Notes: generated by a model not told the origin, from the sequence alone. Positions 15,486-26,467 are shown, numbered from the stretch's first letter. The stretch is 42,393 nt of DNA from Hyphomicrobiales bacterium (GCA_016716745.1 JADJVD010000012.1:1-42393); one strand, 5' to 3'. Numbers and translations are program-made.

Positions 15486-16748
15486 TCAGGTCTGGCCCGG
15501 ACGCAGTTTGTAGAAGACGTGGACGCCGATCTTGTCCATCCGCTCCAGCTTGCGCGCCCAGTGAGGTCGCACGTAGGTGGCATGATAGTGCGTCGAGGCG
15601 CCGACGTCGGCCAGATAGGTCTGCCCGTCCGTCACTTCGCGGGCGATGCGGACGGCGGTGCGCCAGGACTCCGGCTCGGTGACGCGCAGCGACTTGCCCT
15701 CGCAGGCGAAGGAGAACTGGCACGCCTTGAAGCGGTGGCGGTTCTGATAGACGACGCCGCAGACGCTGGTCGGGTAAAGGCCGGATTTGGCGCGGTTGAG
15801 GATGACCTGCGCCACCGCCGCCTGTCCGGCCTCGGTTTCGGAGCGCGCCTCGAAATAGACGCCCTCGGCGAGGCATTTCTGCTCGCGGTCGGACTTCGCG
15901 GCGCTGATCAGCGAGGCGTAGTCGGGCCGCGAAACGTCGCGCTTCGAGACGTTGGCCTTGGCGATCTTGCGCGGGTCGCGCGGCGCCGAGACGGGCGCGG
16001 CGGCGATCTCGATCGGCGTCGAATCCTGCGCGGCCGGCGTCGTCGAGCCGAGCGCGACGGCGCGCGGCACGGCGGGGGTCGCGCCGTCGAGGCTTTTCTG
16101 CGCGCCGGTCGGCACGGTGAAGACGGAGCCGCCGGTGCGGGGCGAGGCCGGCACGCGCGCGCCGGCGCCGGCCGGCGTCTGCGAGGCGTCGGGCGTCACC
16201 GGCTCGAAGCGCGCGTCGGCCAGCGGATCGGACGGGCCGTCCTGATGGGAGAAGATCGCGACCGGCTCGCCCTCGTTGAGGCCGAAGATCGTCTGCGTCG
16301 CGCGCGCCTGCCCGAGCGAGCGGGGGGAGCGCCACTTGGCGTCGAAGGTCGGGCGCAGGCCGACCAGCGGATCGCCCTTCTTCGAGCGGTCGATCTGCGG
16401 CAGCGGCGGCGGCGGCGGCGCTTTGGCGAGGTAGGTTTTCAGGGTCGAGCGCGGCTCCACCTCGCCGGGGCCGACGGACAATTCGGTCTCCTCGCCGAGG
16501 ATGAGGCGGGCCTGCCGGCGCACCGCGTCGCGGCTCGGCTCGCGCAGGCCGAAGACGCCGAGAGACAGGGCGGCGCGCGCCGGAATGAGATCCGACGGAA
16601 TGCCCGAGGCTGCCGCCGGAGGCGGCGCCACGCTGCCGCCGATCAGGAAATCCTGACCGGCGTCCGCCGTAAACGACACGAGCAGCCCCGCCCCGACACA
16701 CCAGGGCGCGAAGACCGCAACGGTCCATCCGACACGCGACCGCACCAT
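15486..16748 (-). CDS. SleB/CwlJ-type cell wall hydrolase with long linker
   Basis: This 420-residue envelope protein has one N-terminal membrane helix (about 8-28). A long Pro/Ala/Ser-rich linker (about 30-290) follows. The C-terminal domain (about 300-420) carries the SleB hydrolase_2 pattern CLAEGVYFEARSETEAGQAA, AQVILNRAKSGLYP, SVCGVVYQN, QFSFACEG and STHYHATYVRPHWA. The Glu in VYFEARSE fits the proposed catalytic acid. In spore formers SleB is a cortex-lytic enzyme; in alphaproteobacteria this domain is a generic peptidoglycan hydrolase. The start is ATG 16748, after which the helix follows directly. It stands alone, with gaps of about 130 bases on both sides. Confidence 0.88.
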   Translation of the reverse strand: MVRSRVGWTVAVFAPWCVGAGLLVSFTADAGQDFLIGGSVAPPPAAASGIPSDLIPARAALSLGVFGLREPSRDAVRRQARLILGEETELSVGPGEVEPRSTLKTYLAKAPPPPPLPQIDRSKKGDPLVGLRPTFDAKWRSPRSLGQARATQTIFGLNEGEPVAIFSHQDGPSDPLADARFEPVTPDASQTPAGAGARVPASPRTGGSVFTVPTGAQKSLDGATPAVPRAVALGSTTPAAQDSTPIEIAAAPVSAPRDPRKIAKANVSKRDVSRPDYASLISAAKSDREQKCLAEGVYFEARSETEAGQAAVAQVILNRAKSGLYPTSVCGVVYQNRHRFKACQFSFACEGKSLRVTEPESWRTAVRIAREVTDGQTYLADVGASTHYHATYVRPHWARKLERMDKIGVHVFYKLRPGQT

Positions 16749-16878
16749 ACGCGTCCCACGCTACGACGCCACGACACCGCGCCAGCCACAAGGCTTTGCG
16801 CGGTTTCGTTTATCGCCGCTTAGGGTTGATGGCCGGTTACAGGGGGGCGCCCCGGGCGCGTCCCGTTCCGGGGCAGAC

Positions 16879-17826
16879 TCAATCCCGCGTCAGGCGGCGG
16901 GCGAGTTCGAGCGCCAGCGCGCGTTCGCGGGCGAAGGGGCCGGCGGCGCCGACCGCCGCCTCGAAGCGCCGGGCGGCGGCCAGTCCGTCCGATCCGAAGC
17001 GGGCGCGGATCGCCTGCGTCACCCAGTCGCGCGCCTGCCGCTCGCGGCGCGCGGCGCGGCGGGCGTCCCCGTCCAGCCAGCGGGCATGGTCGGCGAGCGC
17101 GGACTCGACGGCGTCGACGCCGGTCCCGTCGCGCGCGCTGGCGAGGGCGACGGGCGTCGTCCAGCCGCCGTCGCGGCGTTCGTAGAGGGTCAGCGCGCCT
17201 TCGACGTCGGCTTTCGCGCGGGTGGCGGGCGCGCCCATATCGGCCTTGGTGACGACGACGACGTCCGGCAGCTCCATGACGCCCGCCTTCATGAATTGCA
17301 GGCTGTCGCCGGAGCCGGGCTGGATGCAGAGCAGCACCGTGTCGGCGACGAAGGCGATGTCCGCCTCCGACTGGCCGATGCCGACGGTCTCGACCAGCAC
17401 CCGGTCGAACAGCGCGCGCATCAGCGCCACCGCCGCCACCGTCTGGTCCGAGACGCCGCCGAGCCGGTCGCGCGCGGCCATCGAGCGGATGAAGACGCCG
17501 CGATCCTCCGGATCGGTCGAGATGCGGGCGCGGTCGCCGAGCAAGGCGCCGCCGGTTCGCAGCGAGGAAGGATCGACCGCGACGACGCCGACGGTGAGGC
17601 CCGCGGCGCGCCATCGCCGCACCAGCGCGTCGGTGAGGGTCGACTTGCCGACGCCGGGCGGGCCGGTGAGGCCGATCACCTGACCGCGCGGGGCGTCGGC
17701 GGCCGCATCCAGCAGCGCGGCGAGGTCGGCCGAGCCGGCGCGCGTCTCGATCGCCGCCAGCGCGTCTGCGAGGGCGCGCTTGCCGCCGGAGCGGACCGCC
17801 TCGAGCGTCGGCGCAAGACGCGTCAC
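16879..17826 (-). CDS. meaB: Methylmalonyl-CoA mutase-associated GTPase MeaB
   Basis: MeaB is a G3E-family P-loop GTPase that guards B12-dependent methylmalonyl-CoA mutase and gates cofactor loading. The 315-residue protein has the P-loop GPPGVGKS at 55-62, VVAVDPSSLRTGGALLGDR, the MeaB block DRGVFIRSMAARDRLGGVS, the Walker B-like VETVGIGQSE, and VVVTKADMGAP as guanine-binding loop, where TKAD replaces NKxD. The start is GTG 17826, overlapping the stop of the upstream small membrane protein by 4 bases (GTGA). No mutase gene is in this window, so the partner must be elsewhere. Confidence is high. Confidence 0.95.
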   Translation of the reverse strand: MTRLAPTLEAVRSGGKRALADALAAIETRAGSADLAALLDAAADAPRGQVIGLTGPPGVGKSTLTDALVRRWRAAGLTVGVVAVDPSSLRTGGALLGDRARISTDPEDRGVFIRSMAARDRLGGVSDQTVAAVALMRALFDRVLVETVGIGQSEADIAFVADTVLLCIQPGSGDSLQFMKAGVMELPDVVVVTKADMGAPATRAKADVEGALTLYERRDGGWTTPVALASARDGTGVDAVESALADHARWLDGDARRAARRERQARDWVTQAIRARFGSDGLAAARRFEAAVGAAGPFARERALALELARRLTRD

Positions 17827-18107
17827 GCCGCCGGCGCTCCGCCGCGCGTCAGCACGAAATCGAGCAGCATGTAGAGGATCGCGCCCGACAGCACGCCGCC
17901 GAAGCGCAGGCCCATCGTCAGCGGCTGCAAGCCGATGGCGCGGCCGAAATTCATCGCGGCGACGTCGAACAGAAGCGAGACGATGAGGATCCACATCATC
18001 GGCGGCACGGGGCCGGTGCGGAAGGCGGGCCATTGCTGGCCGAGCAACGCGGCGGCGACGCCGCTCGCGCACATCAACGCCAGATAGAGCGTCCGCGTCT
18101 TGTCCAT
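17823..18107 (-). CDS. Small three-helix membrane protein of unknown function
   Basis: This is a 94-residue protein with three likely membrane helices (about 7-24, 37-55 and 65-86) and a short Gly/Ala/Pro tail. I do not recognise the family. It starts at ATG 18107 with GGGGGACG upstream. It ends overlapping the GTG start of meaB by 4 bases, so meaB translation is probably coupled to it. It follows a YbfB-like MFS gene by 46 bases on the same strand, so all may share one message. Nothing in the sequence suggests an enzyme active site. Confidence 0.75.
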   Translation of the reverse strand: MDKTRTLYLALMCASGVAAALLGQQWPAFRTGPVPPMMWILIVSLLFDVAAMNFGRAIGLQPLTMGLRFGGVLSGAILYMLLDFVLTRGGAPAA

Positions 18108-18153
18108 GCGTCGTCCCCCGTTCGGCGCTGCATCGCGCGCGACATGCGGCGCG

Positions 18154-19323
18154 TCAACCCCGATCCGAAATCCGGCCGAGGACCGCGGCGACCAGCAGCG
18201 CGGCGGCGGCGGCGAGCGAAGCGGACAGATACGAGCCCGTCGCCTCGCGCAGCGCGCCGGCGACGACCGGGCCGACGATCTGGCCAAGGCCGAACGAGGC
18301 CGTCATCACCGCGACGACGCGGCGGGCCTCGCCGCCGCCGGTGCGGCGGGCCACGGCGAGGCCGAGCGCGGTGATCCCCATGAAGGTGGCGCCGAGCAGC
18401 GCGGCCGCGACCAGCGCGCCCGCAAGCCCGTGCCACAGCACGCTGGCGGCGACGCCCGCCGCCTCGGCGAGGCAGGAGAGCGCGAAGGCGGCGCCAAGGC
18501 CGACGCGGCCGGCGAGGCGGCTCCAGACGAGAATGGAGGGCGCCGCCGTGACGCCGACGACGAGCCAGACCAGCGCCTCCCCCTGCCCGCCCGCCTCGCG
18601 CACGATGGTCACCAGAAAGGTCGCGGTGACGACATAGCCGAAGCCGAACAGGCCGTAGGCGACGCAGATCGCCCAGAAGCCGGGTTTGCGCGCGGCGGCC
18701 GCCTCGGCGCGCGCGGGCGGCGGCGGATCGCGCGGGGCGAGCGACGCCACGACCGCGGCCGCGAGCGCAGAGGCGATGGCGCAGACCAGCCATTGCGCCC
18801 GCCAGCCGCCGCCGGCCGCCTGCGTCGCCGTGACCAGCAAGGCCGAGACGGCGACGCCGCAGCCGACGCCCGCGTAGTGGACGGCCTGCAATTCGAGCCG
18901 GCCGCGCCGGGCGAGCGCCTCGAGCGTGATCGCCGTCGCGCCGACGAAGGCGAAGGCGCTGGCGAGGCCGCTGACGAAACGCACGAGCGCGAAGGCGGCC
19001 GCCCCGTCGACCGCCGCCATCGCCGCTGTCGTGGCGGCGCTGACCGCCAGCGCGGCGATCAGCACGAGCGGGCGCGCCGCCCGCGCCGCGCCCGAGGCCG
19101 CCGCCAGGGCGCCGATGAGATAGCCGGCGAAATTGGCCGCCGCGATCAGCCCCGCCTCGCGCGCCGAGAGCGGCGCGTCGCGCAACATGCCGGGCAGGAT
19201 GGGCGTGTAGACGAAACGTCCCACGCCCATCGCGGAGGCGAGCGCGACAAGCCCGGCGACCGCGACGACCGGCCCCGAAGGGCGCAGGCGCGCGGCGTCG
19301 GGCTCGTGAGCGCCCTCGCTCAG
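18154..19323 (-). CDS. YbfB/YjiJ-family MFS transporter with probable CTG start
   Basis: This is a 389-residue major facilitator transporter with about 12 helices. The first helix (PVVAVAGLVALASAMGVGRF, then VYTPILPGML) is the typical opening of YbfB/YjiJ transporters. The substrate is unknown. No ATG, GTG or TTG precedes the first helix in frame: the open frame runs far upstream through the PCu(A)C gene without a usual start. The CTG at 19323-19321 overlaps the TGA of the PCu(A)C gene (CTGA). It would give MSEGAHEPDAARLRPSG before helix 1. I take this as the start, translationally coupled; it is an unusual codon and so uncertain. Context suggests a link to copper handling, but this is not shown by sequence. 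Confidence 0.8.
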   Translation of the reverse strand: MSEGAHEPDAARLRPSGPVVAVAGLVALASAMGVGRFVYTPILPGMLRDAPLSAREAGLIAAANFAGYLIGALAAASGAARAARPLVLIAALAVSAATTAAMAAVDGAAAFALVRFVSGLASAFAFVGATAITLEALARRGRLELQAVHYAGVGCGVAVSALLVTATQAAGGGWRAQWLVCAIASALAAAVVASLAPRDPPPPARAEAAAARKPGFWAICVAYGLFGFGYVVTATFLVTIVREAGGQGEALVWLVVGVTAAPSILVWSRLAGRVGLGAAFALSCLAEAAGVAASVLWHGLAGALVAAALLGATFMGITALGLAVARRTGGGEARRVVAVMTASFGLGQIVGPVVAGALREATGSYLSASLAAAAALLVAAVLGRISDRG

Positions 19324-19877
19324 CGCTTCATGCCCCCGGCCGGCGGCGCGGCCGCTCCGACGGGCGCGACGTCGAATTCGATGTCGACCTTGCCCGCCTT
19401 CTCGAATTGCAGCGCGCCCTTGACCGGCGGCCCCTGACGGATGCCGGAGGTCAGGTCGATCATCATGACGTGGTAGGAGCCCGGCTTCAGCTCGACGGTC
19501 GCGCCCGGCTTGATCTCGAGGCCGCCCTCGACGGGCCGCATCTTCATCACGCCGTTGTCCATCGTCATCTCGTGGACCTCGAACTTCTTCGACAGGTCGA
19601 AGGCGCCGCCGACGAGGCGGTCGGGCGTCGCGCCGCGATTGGTGATGCGCATGAAGCCGCCGGCGACGGTCGCGCCGCCGGGCGTCGCGCGCGTCCACGG
19701 GCCGACGATTTCGAGCGAGCCGAGCTTGTAGCTGCGCGCGTCCGCCGCCGGGGCGGCGGCGGGAGCGGCCGCGCCGTGGCCGGCGTGCGGATTGGCCTGC
19801 GCCAAGCGCATGTCGGCCTGAGCGGAGACGAGGGAGAGAAGCAGCGCCGCGGAGGCGGCGGAAAGAAGCGTTTTCAT
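19320..19877 (-). CDS. PCu(A)C-type periplasmic copper chaperone
   Basis: This 185-residue exported protein has a signal peptide (about 1-22), a His/Met-bearing linker (NPHAGHG) and the PCu(A)C domain (about 50-170). The Cu(I) site pattern is clear: VGPWTRATPGGATVAGGFM, VHEMTMDNGVMKM and SYHVMMIDL, giving the His/Met ligands of the H(M)x10Mx21HxM motif. Family members carry Cu(I) to the Cu-A or Cu-B centre of haem-copper oxidases in the periplasm. The start is ATG 19877 with AGGATCG upstream, 12 bases after the stop of the upstream Cys/His-rich small gene. Its stop overlaps the CTG start of the MFS gene. Confidence 0.93.
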   Translation of the reverse strand: MKTLLSAASAALLLSLVSAQADMRLAQANPHAGHGAAAPAAAPAADARSYKLGSLEIVGPWTRATPGGATVAGGFMRITNRGATPDRLVGGAFDLSKKFEVHEMTMDNGVMKMRPVEGGLEIKPGATVELKPGSYHVMMIDLTSGIRQGPPVKGALQFEKAGKVDIEFDVAPVGAAAPPAGGMKR

Positions 19878-19889
19878 GGTCGATCCTGT

Positions 19890-20264
19890 CTATGCGAGTG
19901 GCTGTCCGGTCGGATCGGTCCCGGACGGAGGCGCGCGGGCGCGGCGCGGATCGCCGTCGCGCCGCGGATCGGCCGCGCGCGTGGCGGCGACGGCCGGCGC
20001 GACGACGCGCCATGACGGCGCGAGGAACCCGGCGGGCGGCGACGGGGCGAGCGAGGGCGCGGCGCCGCACATCGGGCCGCACTCGCACTCGTGATCGGCA
20101 GGCGGCGCGGCGGGCGCGCCGGGATCGGTCAGGCACAGCGCGTCCGCGCCGCTCAACCCGATCATGCGGGCGCGCGCCGAATTCGCCGCGCCCGGCTGCA
20201 CCGCCAGGCCGGCGAGGACGATGAGCGCGACGACAAGCCGCGCGAGCGTGTTGCGCGTCCGCAT
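19890..20264 (-). CDS. Small exported Cys/His-containing protein (DUF2946-like)
   Basis: This 124-residue protein has an N-terminal signal or anchor helix (about 8-24), followed by a low-complexity region with a compact Cys/His cluster HECECGPMC at about 58-66 and another Cys at 44. The tail is Pro/Arg/Ala-rich and weakly conserved in appearance. Gene position just before a PCu(A)C chaperone, plus the metal-friendly cluster, resembles small DUF2946 proteins that often neighbour copper genes; my assignment to that family is tentative. The start is ATG 20264; a longer frame to 20390 has no helix-compatible start and runs into ppdK. Confidence 0.6.
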   Translation of the reverse strand: MRTRNTLARLVVALIVLAGLAVQPGAANSARARMIGLSGADALCLTDPGAPAAPPADHECECGPMCGAAPSLAPSPPAGFLAPSWRVVAPAVAATRAADPRRDGDPRRARAPPSGTDPTGQPLA

Positions 20265-20308
20265 GTCCCGACCTAACACGCCGCCTCGCTCGCCGTCACG
20301 CGGCGCGC

Positions 20309-22987
<2,679 letters not shown>

Positions 22988-23089
22988 TTCGCGCCTCCCG
23001 GCCGCCATTTCCGGCGGCGGAAGCTATAGCGCCAAAGCCGCGCCGCCGAAATGGCGACGCGGCGAGAGGACGCACGCCAATGCGCCGGG

Positions 23090-23677
23090 TCAATTCGCGA
23101 AGCGGCGCAGGACGGAGGCGAAGCTGATCCAGCCGAAACCGGATAGAATCAGCTCGACGCCCAACAGCGTTCCGAGCAGCACGAGGCTGTTGCCGGGCCA
23201 CATCGCCAGCACCAGCGCCCCCAGCAAGGTGGTCGCGGCGGCGCCGAGGAACACCCAGGCGCGCGGAGCGTCGGACGGCATCTGGAAGGCCAGAGCGAAA
23301 CGCACGCCGCCGGCGATCAGGAGCGCGACGCCGAGCATCAGCGTCATCGCCGCCGAGGCGAGCAACGGATTCATCCACACGAGGACGCCGGCGGCCAGAT
23401 AGAGCACGCCCGCGAAGATCATCAGAATGAACCGCCCCCAGGTCTTGGCGCGCAGGCCGAACGCAATCTCCGCGACGCCGGCGACCGCCATCAGCACGCC
23501 GTTGACGAGCACCGTCGCCACCGTGGCGGAGACGACGTAGACGAGGGCCAGCGCGCCGAGCGCGATCAGCAGCGCGCCATAGGCGGCGAACCAGCCCCAA
23601 TTGGACGAGATGCGGTCGATCGCGGCGCCAATGCTGGCGGGGCGGGCCGGGGTGGCGGCTTCGGCGGGCAGGATCAT
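23090..23677 (-). CDS. HdeD-like (DUF308) membrane protein
   Basis: This is a 195-residue integral membrane protein with about six helices arranged as repeated pairs, for example LLIALGALALVYVVSATVA and LYLAAGVLVWMNPLLASAAM. The pattern matches the HdeD/DUF308 family, first named for acid resistance in E. coli; the molecular role is unknown. The start is ATG 23677 (MILPAEAATP) with AGGAG about 8 bases upstream; an extension to 23794 lacks family-like sequence. It is divergent from the XRE-cupin regulator, sharing a 126-base intergenic region. Confidence 0.85.
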   Translation of the reverse strand: MILPAEAATPARPASIGAAIDRISSNWGWFAAYGALLIALGALALVYVVSATVATVLVNGVLMAVAGVAEIAFGLRAKTWGRFILMIFAGVLYLAAGVLVWMNPLLASAAMTLMLGVALLIAGGVRFALAFQMPSDAPRAWVFLGAAATTLLGALVLAMWPGNSLVLLGTLLGVELILSGFGWISFASVLRRFAN

Positions 23678-23771
23678 GGCTCGGGCTCCTTCGCGAGACG
23701 CCTTTCCATCGGCGTTTCCCCAAAAACGCGGCAGGCGCATGTAAGGTTCATGCCCGGCCGAGACGGCTTGA

Positions 23772-23811
23772 CATTCTCTTATAATAGATTCCATTCTCGT
23801 ATAATGGAATC
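23772..23811. promoter_or_regulatory. Operator-like repeats over the start of the XRE-cupin gene
   Basis: Two 20-bp direct repeats CATTCTCKTATAATRGAWTC (23772-23791 and 23792-23811, 17 of 20 identical) lie back to back. Within them, GATTCCATT-N7-AATGGAATC (23787-23811) is a perfect 9-bp inverted repeat whose right arm includes the ATG start. TTGACA at 23768 and the TATAAT copies are at unusual spacing. Autoregulation by the encoded HTH protein is likely. Confidence 0.6.
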
Positions 23812-24370
23812 AACTGGACCACTCGGCGACGCCATCCGCGCCGCACGCCTGCAAGCGTCGCTGACGCTCGAGGCGCTGGCGCTGCGCTGCGGGGTGAGCC
23901 GCGCGATGATCTCGCGGATCGAGCGCGGCGAGGCGCAGCCCACCGCCGCCCTGCTCGGCCGGCTCTGCGCCGGTCTCGGGCTCGACCTGCATCAAGTGTT
24001 CCAGCCGGCGGCGCCGAACCCCGCGCCGGTCTCGCGCGCCGGCGAGCAGGCGACGTGGCGCGATCCGGCGACCGGCTATGTGCGCCGCAACCTCACCCCG
24101 CCCGGCGCGCCCTCGCGAATGCGGCTGACGCATGTCGAATTGCCGCCCGGCGCGCGCGTCGCCTTCGACCTGCCGTGGAGCGAGCGGCGGCTCGACCAGC
24201 AGATCGCGTTGCTCGACGGCGCGCTCGAGATGACGGTCGGCGCGGCGACGCATCGGCTTGCGCCCGGCGATTGCCTGCACATGACGCTGGACGAGCCGGC
24301 CGCCTTCTTCAATCCGGGCCAGACGCCCGCCCGCTACATCGTCGCCGTCGCCATGCTGGAGGGAAGATGA
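23804..24370 (+). CDS. XRE-family transcriptional regulator with C-terminal cupin
   Basis: This is a 188-residue regulator. The helix-turn-helix occupies about residues 8-62 (LTLEALALRCGVSRAMISRI, with the ERGEAQP turn). A cupin domain fills about 100-185 (RLDQQIALLDGALEMTVG, HRLAPGDCLHMTLDEP). Such proteins sense a small ligand through the cupin and repress nearby genes. I chose ATG 23804 because it gives the short N-terminus usual in XRE proteins; ATG 23750 would translate through the repeats. The stop overlaps the next gene by 4 bases (ATGA), making an operon with two acetyltransferases that it probably controls. Confidence 0.88.
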   Translation: MESTGPLGDAIRAARLQASLTLEALALRCGVSRAMISRIERGEAQPTAALLGRLCAGLGLDLHQVFQPAAPNPAPVSRAGEQATWRDPATGYVRRNLTPPGAPSRMRLTHVELPPGARVAFDLPWSERRLDQQIALLDGALEMTVGAATHRLAPGDCLHMTLDEPAAFFNPGQTPARYIVAVAMLEGR

Positions 24371-24894
24371 CCGGGGTCGAAGCTCGCGCGCTCACAGCCG
24401 AGGAGGCGCGCGACGCCGTGCCCGCGCTCGGCGCCATCCTGACCGATTGCGTCGCCAACGGCGCCTCGGTGAGTTTCATGCATCCCTTCGCGCAGGCGGA
24501 CGGGGAGGCGTTCTTTTCCGGCGTCGCCGACGACGTGGCGGCGGGGCGCGCGATCCTCATCGCAGCGTTTCTGGACGGTCGCATCGTCGGCACGGCGCAG
24601 GTGCGCTTCGCCCCGCAGCCGAACCAGCCGCACCGCTGCGACATCGCCAAGATGCTGGTGCGTTCGGATGCGCGCAATCGCGGCGTCGGCGCGGCGTTGA
24701 TCGCGGAGGCCGAGCGCGCCGCCGCGCGCGCGGGCCGCACCATCGGCGTGCTCGACACTGTGACCGGCAGCGCCGCCGACCGGCTCTACACGCGCGCGGG
24801 CTGGACGCGCGTCGGCGAGATTCCCGATTTCGCGCTGTGGCCGCAGGGGGGCCTGTGCGCCACGACCTTCTTCTACAAGAGGCTTCGGCCATGA
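24367..24894 (+). CDS. GNAT-family N-acetyltransferase
   Basis: This is a 175-residue GCN5-related acetyltransferase. The acetyl-CoA site is in AKMLVRSDARNRGVGAALI (about 95-113), with the RxxGxG/A core as RNRGVG. A C-terminal LYTRAGWTRVGEIPDFAL completes the fold. It transfers acetyl from acetyl-CoA to an amine of an unidentified substrate. The start ATG 24367 overlaps the regulator stop and the stop overlaps the next acetyltransferase start, both by 4 bases; the three genes are translationally coupled. Confidence 0.9.
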   Translation: MTGVEARALTAEEARDAVPALGAILTDCVANGASVSFMHPFAQADGEAFFSGVADDVAAGRAILIAAFLDGRIVGTAQVRFAPQPNQPHRCDIAKMLVRSDARNRGVGAALIAEAERAAARAGRTIGVLDTVTGSAADRLYTRAGWTRVGEIPDFALWPQGGLCATTFFYKRLRP

Positions 24895-25388
24895 GCGCGC
24901 CGATCGTCCGCGTGGCGACGCGCGCCGACCTGGCCGAAATTCTGGCGATCCACAACGACGCGATTCTCAACTCGCTGGCGATCTGGCAATACGAGGCCGC
25001 GCCGCTGGCCAATCGCGAGGCGTGGTTCGAGGATCGCGCCGGCAAGGGCCAGCCGATCCTCGTCGCCGAGATCGACGGCGCGGTCGCCGGCTATGCGAGT
25101 TACGGCGATTTCCGCCACGGCGCGGGCTACGGCCGCACGGTCGAAGACTCGGTCTATGTGCGCGCGGACCTGCGCAGAACGGGGATTGCGCGCGCGCTGA
25201 TGGGGCCGCTGATCGACCACGCGCGCGCCGCCGGCAGGCACGTCATGATCGGCGCCATCGGCCTGCCGAACGAGGCGAGCGTCGCCCTGCACGCCGCCTT
25301 CGGTTTCGTCGACATGGGCACGTTGCGCGAGATCGGTTGGAAGAACGGCGGCTGGCTCGACCTGAAGATGATGCAGAAGACGCTGTAG
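24891..25388 (+). CDS. GNAT-family acetyltransferase, phosphinothricin/methionine-sulfone N-acetyltransferase-like
   Basis: This 165-residue GNAT enzyme is of the PAT/MddA branch: IVRVATRADLAEILAIHNDA opening, the acetyl-CoA loop VYVRADLRRTGIARALM, and ASVALHAAFGFVDMGTLREI followed by GWKNGGWLDLKMMQK. The HAAFGF and WLDLKMMQK signatures are typical of enzymes acetylating phosphinothricin, methionine sulfone or sulfoximine; the natural substrate is uncertain. The start ATG 24891 lies in an ATGA overlap with the preceding acetyltransferase. It ends 2 bases before the convergent hrcA stop. Confidence 0.9.
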   Translation: MSAPIVRVATRADLAEILAIHNDAILNSLAIWQYEAAPLANREAWFEDRAGKGQPILVAEIDGAVAGYASYGDFRHGAGYGRTVEDSVYVRADLRRTGIARALMGPLIDHARAAGRHVMIGAIGLPNEASVALHAAFGFVDMGTLREIGWKNGGWLDLKMMQKTL

Positions 25389-25390
25389 CC

Positions 25391-26467
25391 TCAGCGACCT
25401 TTGAGCACTTCCGACAGCACCTTCGCCGTGTAGTCCACCATCGGCACGATGCGCGCATAGTTGAGCCGCGTCGGGCCGATGACGCCGAGCACGCCGACGA
25501 TCTTCTGCTCCTTGTCGCGGAAAGGCGCGGCGATCATCGAGGAGCCGGAAAGCGAGAACAGCTTGTTCTCCGAGCCGATGAAGATGCGCACGCCCTCGCC
25601 CGTCTCGGCGCGCGAGAGCAGGTCGATCACGTCCTTCTTGGTCTCAAGGTCGCCGAACAGAAGGCGGATGCGTTCGAGATCCTCGAGCGCAGTCAGATCC
25701 TCGAGCAGATTCGCCTGCCCGCGCACGATGAGCTGCTGGCTCTCGCCCTTGGCGCCGGCCCAGCTCGCGAGCCCCGCCTCGACGAGTCGCGCGGTGAGCT
25801 GGTCGAGCTCGCGCTTGGCCGCTTCGCTGGCCGCCTGCATCTCGTCGCGGACCTCGGCCAGCGTGCGGCCGCGGATGCGCGCGTTGAGATAGTTCGAGGC
25901 CTCGACCAGCGAGGAGGCGGGCAGGCCGCGCGGCGTATCGACGATGCGGTTCTCGATCGAGCCGTCGTCGGAGACGAGCACAGCGAGGGCGCGCGCGGGA
26001 TCGAGCTGCACGAACTCGACATGCTTCAGCCGCGCATTGTCCTTCGAGGCGACGACGACGCCGGCCGAGCGGGTCAGGCCCGACAGCATCTGCGAGGCTT
26101 CCGCCAGCGCCTCGTCGAAGGTGCGGTCGCGGGCGGCCGCGCGCATGTCCGCCTCGATGCGGCGACGCTCGTCGGCCGACAGGTCGCCGATCTCGAGCAG
26201 CGAATCGACGAAGAAGCGCAGGCCGAATTCGGTCGGCAGGCGGCCGGCGCTGGTGTGCGGGGCGTAGACGAGGCCCGCCTCCTCCAGATCCTGCATGACG
26301 TTGCGGACGGAGGCGGGCGACAGCGGCATCGCCAGCACGCGCGACAGGTTGCGCGAGCCGACCGGCTCGCCCGTCGCAAGATAGGAATCGACGATGCGCC
26401 GGAAAATCTCGCGCGAACGCTCGTTCATCGCCGCGAGGGCGCTCGCCGTCGGACTCGGTCCTTTCAT
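25391..26467 (-). CDS. hrcA: Heat-inducible transcription repressor HrcA
   Basis: HrcA represses heat-shock operons such as groESL by binding CIRCE palindromes, helped by GroEL. The 358-residue protein has an N-terminal winged helix (about 15-90, with the blocks SREIFRRIVDSYLATGEPVG, SPASVRNVMQDLEEAGL and HTSAGRLPTEFGLRFFVD) and a C-terminal GAF-like region ending VGPTRLNYARIVPMVDYTAK in form. The start is ATG 26467 (MKGPSPTAS); an upstream ATG at 26533 would add an Arg-rich extension. No CIRCE sequence lies in front of it, so no autoregulatory site is visible. grpE, its common partner, is not in the window. Confidence 0.96.
   Translation of the reverse strand: MKGPSPTASALAAMNERSREIFRRIVDSYLATGEPVGSRNLSRVLAMPLSPASVRNVMQDLEEAGLVYAPHTSAGRLPTEFGLRFFVDSLLEIGDLSADERRRIEADMRAAARDRTFDEALAEASQMLSGLTRSAGVVVASKDNARLKHVEFVQLDPARALAVLVSDDGSIENRIVDTPRGLPASSLVEASNYLNARIRGRTLAEVRDEMQAASEAAKRELDQLTARLVEAGLASWAGAKGESQQLIVRGQANLLEDLTALEDLERIRLLFGDLETKKDVIDLLSRAETGEGVRIFIGSENKLFSLSGSSMIAAPFRDKEQKIVGVLGVIGPTRLNYARIVPMVDYTAKVLSEVLKGR

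Noticed and set aside
23768..23785. TTGACA followed by TATAAT as a standard promoter of the XRE-cupin gene
   Set aside because: The spacing is 6 bases to the first TATAAT and 26 to the second, far from 16-18.
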